From Bin87 sp965220095 (GTDB taxonomy: Bacteria; Chloroflexota; Dehalococcoidia; Lucifugimonadales; UBA3495): a stretch of 64,000 nucleotides of DNA. This document shows positions 59,329 to 64,000 of this stretch, piece by piece. Made by a program: the position numbers and the translations under genes. The notes under the pieces were generated by a model. That model searched no databases. It was not told the DNA's origin and saw only the letters and a program-made list of their open reading frames with translations. The number at the start of each line of letters is the position of its first letter. Position 1 is the first letter of the stretch. The stretch is taken from assembly GCA_965220095.1 (NCBI GenBank), contig OZ244805.1, positions 248,001-312,000 of the forward strand. Reading direction: 5' to 3'.

Positions 59329-61143
59329 CTAGAAACCGGGCCGGAAAGCCCTGGTTGGGTAGAGGGATTTCGGCAGTAAAGCCGACGTGAGCAAAATCAG
59401 GGACCATAGTTGTCCGAGCCGGACCGCGCCGAAATTGGCCGCAGCATTGGCGACAACAGAGCGGACAACATTGAGGGCGATGCGGCGGCCTGCTGCGCCG
59501 CCACCGGTACTGCCCGACAACCCGATTTTGCCCAACGCCAGGGTCAGGTTGGCCACCGTGGCCGCCAAGTACAGCTGGAACTTCGTCTTGGCACGCCCGA
59601 AGTAGCAGGACTGGCGGATGCCTAACTGGACCAGCCGCGCCAGCCGCTGCTCTGCCACTACTCGGCGCGCTCGATACTCGTCGTAGTCGGCGCTCCGTTG
59701 CAACGCTCGGGCCTACTGCAGCAGGGCTTCCTGGGGATGGATCAGCACCCGTCGACCCTTCCTGCCTTGGGCCGCGATGCACTGGGACCGCAGTGGACAT
59801 GCCCAACATACCGCCCCATCAAATTGGAAAGCCTGCAATCGATAGACACGACCCGTGCGGCCAGTCCGTTTCCCGGTTGGCACGATGGTGCGGGTAACCC
59901 GTCCCGCCGGACCGGTGCAACTGCCCGCAGCCAGGTCAAGGTGAAAGTCATTCGGTGAAAGTCATTCTTGGGAAAGTGTTTCCGGTTGGGCCGGCCCGGC
60001 GCTTTGGCCACCAACCGGCGTCCCGCCTCGGCGAAGGTCTGGCGGGTCCTGCCGTCCCCATCGGCGGCGTCGCCCATGGCTTACTCCACCACCGAGCCGG
60101 TACTCGCTTCGCTCTGCTCCACCAACTCCAATGCCCCCAGATTGTCGGGAGCATTGCCCGGCAACACGTCCACCGCCGTGATCAGCTGGCTGTCGCTATC
60201 CACGACGATGGCCGCCTTGTGCCCGTCAAACCGTCGCCGGCTGCTCTGGTGCCCGTGGCGCAGCTCCAGGTCATGCACCGACAGCATCCGGTCCTTGCTC
60301 ACCCCGTCATCAGCATGAGCATCAACATCGCCATCACCGCTCTTGCGCTCGATGTCCTGGAGCAGCAACTGTCCCAGCAACTCCGACGCATCCACTATAC
60401 TCTGCCGCTGGATGCTGTCCTCCGGCAATTCCAGCCACGCCTGCCGCGCCAATTCCAGCAGCCGGTCCGCATCGGCCACTAGCTCAGCCAGCAACGCCGC
60501 CCGCGCTTTGCGGTCCGACCAGTCGATCGCCGCCTCGCCCTTGATGCTGGAGCCCAGGTACTTCTCGTACCCCTGGGCTTCGGCCCATCCCCTGACGGTG
60601 ATCTTCGCCACGGCCGCCAGGGCCCGCAACAGTTTGATGATCCCGTCCGCCAGCAGATTGTAGGTGTCCTTCACCGCGCCCCGTCCCAGGATGCAGGTCG
60701 TGTCCAGCGCCACCCGCATCCCACGCTTTTTCAGGTAGCCCGACTGCCGAGCCAGGTGCAAGGCTGCTCTCGAATACCTCCCGCACTTGGTCGTGCAGTA
60801 TCAGCTGCGCCCGGAACATCTGCAGCGTACTCTTGGCAAAGGGTCTATCCTCAATCTCAATCCCCAGGGCGACTTTCCAACGGATGTCGAAGTCGGCTCT
60901 CGCCTTGGCCTCGGCGTCGCTCACCTTGTCGTAGGTCTGCAGCAACAGCTCCGTGGCCAGCAGGCTGGGCGGCACGCTGTCCCGTCCATTGTCCGGACAA
61001 TAGATCTCGGCGAAATCGTCATCGCTGAACAGCTCGCCCCGCAGTGCGGCCAGCAAGCCGTAGAAAGTGTCCTTGCCCACGTAGTCCAGATACAACCGAT
61101 CCGCTTCCCAGAGGCCCCTCTGGTCTGAACGCTTTCCCAGCAT
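59329..61143 (-). pseudogene. IS1182-family transposase, decayed
   Basis: Reading from ATG 61143, the N-terminal part is IS1182-like (YLDYVGKDTFYGLLAALRGELFSDDDFAEIYCPDNGRDSVPPSLLATELLLQ). An extra base near 60762 shifts the frame; MHLARQSGYLKKRGMRVALDTTCILGRGAVKDTYNLLADGI continues it. A TAA lies at 60081-60083. A 14-bp tandem duplication (GTGAAAGTCATTC unit, 59941-59968) shifts it again, a further stop falls near 59711, and the C terminus is RLVQLGIRQSCYFGRAKTKFQLYLAATVANLTL. Non-functional. Confidence 0.9.
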
Positions 61144-61217
61144 TGCCCTGCTCCGCTAGCCTTGATTGCCCAGAGTATAACCCCTCGCCATAATCCGGTC
61201 GGTTTCCGGCCAGCCTT

Positions 61218-62684
61218 CTAGTATTACAACGACGGTTGTCATGATAGGATGGTGGGGGTAGTTGGGTAAGGCTTGAGGAGGCGGGGCAGGGAAATGGATG
61301 CGGCGGCTTTCGAGCAGGTGGACGGGGTCTTTCAGGATTTTCACGCTTACTTCGCTCCGCTGTTTGGCCGCCGGGAGGCGCGGGATCACAGTCGTCATTA
61401 TCTGCAGGCCCTGCTGGTGCAGTCCGGGGAGCGGCGCAACGCCGAGAATCTGTCGGAGACGGTTCCGGCGTCAGCCCGGGTGATGCAGCGGTTTCTCACC
61501 GAGTCCCCCTGGGATGACGACGTGGTGATGGGCCGCCTCCAAGAGTACCTGGGACCCCGGCTGGGGCGCCCGGAGGCGGTGTGGGTGCTGGACGGCAGCG
61601 ATTTCCCCAAGCAGGGCAGGAAGTCCGTGGGCGTGGCGCGTCAGTACTGCGGGAGCCTGGGCAAGGTGGCCAACTGCCAGGCTGGAATGTTCCTGGCCTA
61701 CGTCAGCCTGCAGGGACGGGCCCTGGTGGACAAACGGCTTTATCTGCCGGAGAGCTGGACCTCGGACACCGACCGCTGTGCGGCGGCGGGGGTGCCGGAG
61801 GAGAGTCGGAACTACCGGTCAAAAACCAAGTTGGCGCTGGAGATGCTGGAGCGGGCCTTGGAGCGGGGGCATCTGAAAGCCGGCTGGGTTGCCGGGGACG
61901 ACGCCTTCGGGATGTCGCCGTCCTTCCGCGATGGACTGGCGGCGCTGGGGATGCGCTACGTGCTGGACGTTCCCGGCGGCGCCACGGTCTGGCCGCTGGA
62001 GCCAGCCTGGACCAGTCCAGAGTATCAGGGGAGCGGGCGTCCCCGCAAACCCAGGCTCAAGGGCGGGCAGCGGCGCACCATGGTGGAGCGCAGCGCTGAA
62101 TTGCCGGAGGAGGCCTGGCGGGAGATTACGGTGGCAGAGGGAAGCCAGGGTCCCCGCAGCTACCAGTTCAGCGCCCAGCGGGTGCGGTCGACCAGTAAGC
62201 GGAAGCCTGGCGAAATCCACTGGGCCGTCTACCGCCGGAACCGGGACGGCAGCGAGCCCCGCTACTACCTGTCCAACGCCCCGGAGGACACTTCCCTGGA
62301 GACCCTGGCCTACGTGGGAGGGTCGCGGTGGCGCATTGAAACCGAGTTCGAGACGGAAAAAAGCGATGTGGGGCTGGATGAGTACGAGACCCGCACCTGG
62401 GCGGGCTGGCATCATCACGTGGCCCTGTGCCTGCTGGGCGGAGCGTTTCTCCTGAGTCTGCAACAGGCTTGGGGGGAAAAAGATGCCCCGGATCACCCGG
62501 CCGCAGGTTTACCGGGTGGTGCGAGAGATGCTGCCCCGGGAACGGTTCGGGCCGGCTGAGTTGCTGCGGTGGCTGGAGCAGACCCAAGAATGCAACGAAC
62601 GGGCCAGACGCTCCCACGCCAAGCGGCGCGCCGCCCTTCGCGCATCCCCAAACATCCCTCCTTGAACCGTCGTTGTAATACTAG
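61218..62684 (+). mobile_element. IS701-family insertion sequence with intact ends
   Basis: Perfect 16-bp inverted repeats TATTACAACGACGGTT at 61222-61237 and 62665-62680 are bracketed by CTAG on both sides (61218-61221 and 62681-62684). CTAG fits YTAR, the known IS701 target duplication. The right boundary cuts the transposase gene of another element. Only the right-end fragment at 57083-57286 is a second copy here. Confidence 0.93.
61294..62665 (+). pseudogene. IS701 family transposase, frameshifted near the C terminus
   Basis: From ATG 61294 the protein has the IS701 core: VWVLDGSDFPKQGRKSVGVARQYCGSLGKVANCQAGMF (first Asp), GWVAGDDAFGMSPSFRDGL (second Asp) and RWRIETEFETEKSDVGLDEYE (Glu). 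After LSLQQAWG the frame meets GGGGGGAAAAAG at 62471-62482; a one-base change leads into KMPRITRPQVYRVVREMLP...ERARRSHAKRRAALRAS, the usual IS701 C terminus. In the present frame it ends at 62559. The DDE core is complete, so activity may persist; programmed shift, mutation or sequencing error are all possible. Confidence 0.88.
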
Positions 62685-63214
62685 GGGACATGGCCCAGCC
62701 ACATCAGGGAGATCCAGCGCAGGCCACTGGCCTTGACCACCTGAGACCGACTGGAGCGCACCCCGTCGCGGTAGATGCCCAGGGATTTGATTTTAGGGCC
62801 GCGGCGCCGTTCCAGGGTTTCCTGATTGGTACAGGGCTCGTATGCCGAAGACCAACGGACCATCGCCCTGGTTCAGGTGCTGGAGCAGCAGCACGAGCAG
62901 GATGCGTGCCGCCTGGCGGGGCGACCACACCGCCCGATTGAGCACTTGATGATAACGGGCGTAGTTGCGGTGGTCGCTGAGTCCCATGACACGGAGCGCC
63001 GATGCCACGGTGCGTTGGCCGGGAGCCAGTATCGCGCCGACCAACAGGATTTGGGCTTTCAGCCAGGTCGGGTTGCGAAACAGCGTGGCGAAGGGATGGA
63101 GTACGGGTACAATCGCGTTGGGCAGGGTGAGCATTGCTTGGCCTTTTTCCAGGAGGGTCCGGCCAGCTTACCCTGTTCTTATAATTTATCTAGCTTTTGT
63201 GCAAAGTCCAGCTT
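62685..63214 (-). mobile_element. DDE insertion sequence, copy 2, truncated by IS701
   Basis: The transposase starts at ATG 63134 (MLTLPNAIVPVLHPFATLF), parallel to copy 1 at 46135-47618. After LVFGI a 16-nt net insertion shifts the frame; the rest reads ETLERRRGPKIKSLGIYRDGVRSSRSQVVKASGLRWISLMWLGHVP, and the stop comes from the IS701 CTAG. The right end AAGCTGGACTTTGC reads inward from 63214. The second half of the gene is not found left of IS701. Confidence 0.85.
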
Positions 63215-63333
63215 TGAGCACATCCCTCGACACACCCTCGTGCGCAAGGGGATAATTCCCCAACGTGCATCCGCCTGGGCGACGAGCCACAGGACTCCCC
63301 GGCAGATGCAGATCTCGAACGGGTAGGTGCTAC

Positions 63334-64000
63334 GATGACGACGAGCGAAACGCGGCAAGACCAGGCCCCGGCTTCTTCCGTCCCGCAGGAGCTACTCGGC
63401 GCGGTGCGGTGGCGCTGCATCGGTCCGCCCCGGGGCGGGCGGGTGGTGGCGGTAACCGGCGACCCCGTCAATCCCTTCGTGTTTTACTTCGGCGCGTGCG
63501 CCGGCGGGGTATGGAAAACTACCGACGGCGGGACCTATTGGGAGAATGTTTCCGACGGTTACTTCAACACCGCCTCGGTGGGCGCCATCACCGTCGCCGG
63601 TTCCGACCCCAACGTGATTTACGCCGGCATGGGGGAGTCCTGTATCCGCGGAGACGTGACCTACGGGGACGGGGTGTACAGGTCCACTGACGGCGGTCAG
63701 ACCTGGACCAACATGGGCCTGTCCGATACCCGGCACATTGCTCGGGTGCGGGTACACCCCGCCAACCCGGACCTGGTGTACGTGGCGGCCCTGGGACACG
63801 CCTACGGCCCCAACGAGGAGCGGGGCGTATTCCGCTCCAGGGACGGAGGGAACACCTGGGAGCGGGTCCTGTTCCGCAGCGAGAACGCCGGGGCAGTGGA
63901 CCTGTCCCTGGACCCCAACAACCCCCCGCGTCCTCTACGCCTCCATCTGGGAGACCCGGCGCACACCCTGGAGCCTCATCAGCGGCGGTCCGGAAAGCGG
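63334..64000 (+). CDS. Asp-box (sialidase/VPS10-like) beta-propeller protein, truncated by window edge
   Basis: It starts at ATG 63334. Asp-box repeats SxDGGxxW are clear: VWKTTDGGTYWENV, VYRSTDGGQTWTNM and VFRSRDGGNTWERV. FVFYFGACAGGVWKT and IYAGMGESCIRGDVTYGDGVY match the sortilin/VPS10-like glycosyl-hydrolase-annotated proteins of many environmental bacteria. No signal peptide is visible. At the C6 run 63922-63927 the frame shifts; with one C fewer the sequence continues NPRVLYASIWETRRTPWSLISGGPES as in relatives. The end lies outside the window. Confidence 0.85.

Overview
The window is GC-rich bacterial chromosome, most likely from a Chloroflexota (Dehalococcoidia/SAR202-like) genome. The placement is an inference from gene content: two luciferase-like (LLM) flavin/F420 oxidoreductases, a ComB homologue, NHL and arylsulfotransferase beta-propellers, a CocE-type hydrolase, lipoproteins with Pro/Thr-rich linkers, PlsY and a HemQ-like protein. 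No rRNA or marker alignment was available. Both tRNAs (Trp, Ser) encode their 3' CCA.

Layout. 1-7.0 kb: leftward housekeeping genes in two groups. One is apt, a metallo-hydrolase, an unknown gene and two site-2 proteases, one with a ruined active site. The other is mnmA-rnhB-yraN followed by a Uma2 protein. 7.2-16.7 kb: an LLM enzyme and a defence-type block with hsdR, an HsdM-HsdS fusion and an unknown gene. A complete IS66 element with 8-bp target duplications sits inside a small membrane-protein frame. Then come hicBA, a PEP mutase/isocitrate lyase homologue and a zeta-toxin-like kinase with a small overlapping partner. 16.7-30 kb: CoA-transferase subunits A and B, an SDR without the usual catalytic Tyr, three paralogous secreted HExxH lipoproteins (two intact, one decayed), vapBC, an arylsulfotransferase-like protein, an EamA transporter, plsY and ilvE. 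30-46 kb: coiled-coil protein, tRNA-Trp, CocE hydrolase, tandem DinB-like proteins, a frameshifted AAA_13 ATPase, comB, an NHL protein, HemQ-like, nadA, miaB, tRNA-Ser, a HEPN-like protein and a second LLM enzyme.

46.1-63.2 kb is a mobile-element graveyard bounded by two copies of one DDE insertion sequence. The left copy truncates a VOC gene on one side and a 5-kb cadherin-repeat surface protein on the other. Between the copies lie integrase remnants, a frameshifted TnpB, an aldo-keto reductase remnant, an IS21 remnant with intact istB, an SRAP fragment, a decayed IS1182 element and an IS701 element with YTAR target duplications. The window ends inside an Asp-box (sialidase/VPS10-like) gene.

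Two dispersed repeat families run through the window. One is a 90-150 bp inverted-repeat element ending in TGTCATTGCGAG (four copies). The other is a roughly 26-bp palindrome around CTTGTCGA (four copies) whose stem bases differ between copies but stay paired. A third, CCCTCTCCC/GGGAGAGGG, forms intergenic hairpins. Several broken genes break at homopolymers, so some frameshifts may be assembly errors.
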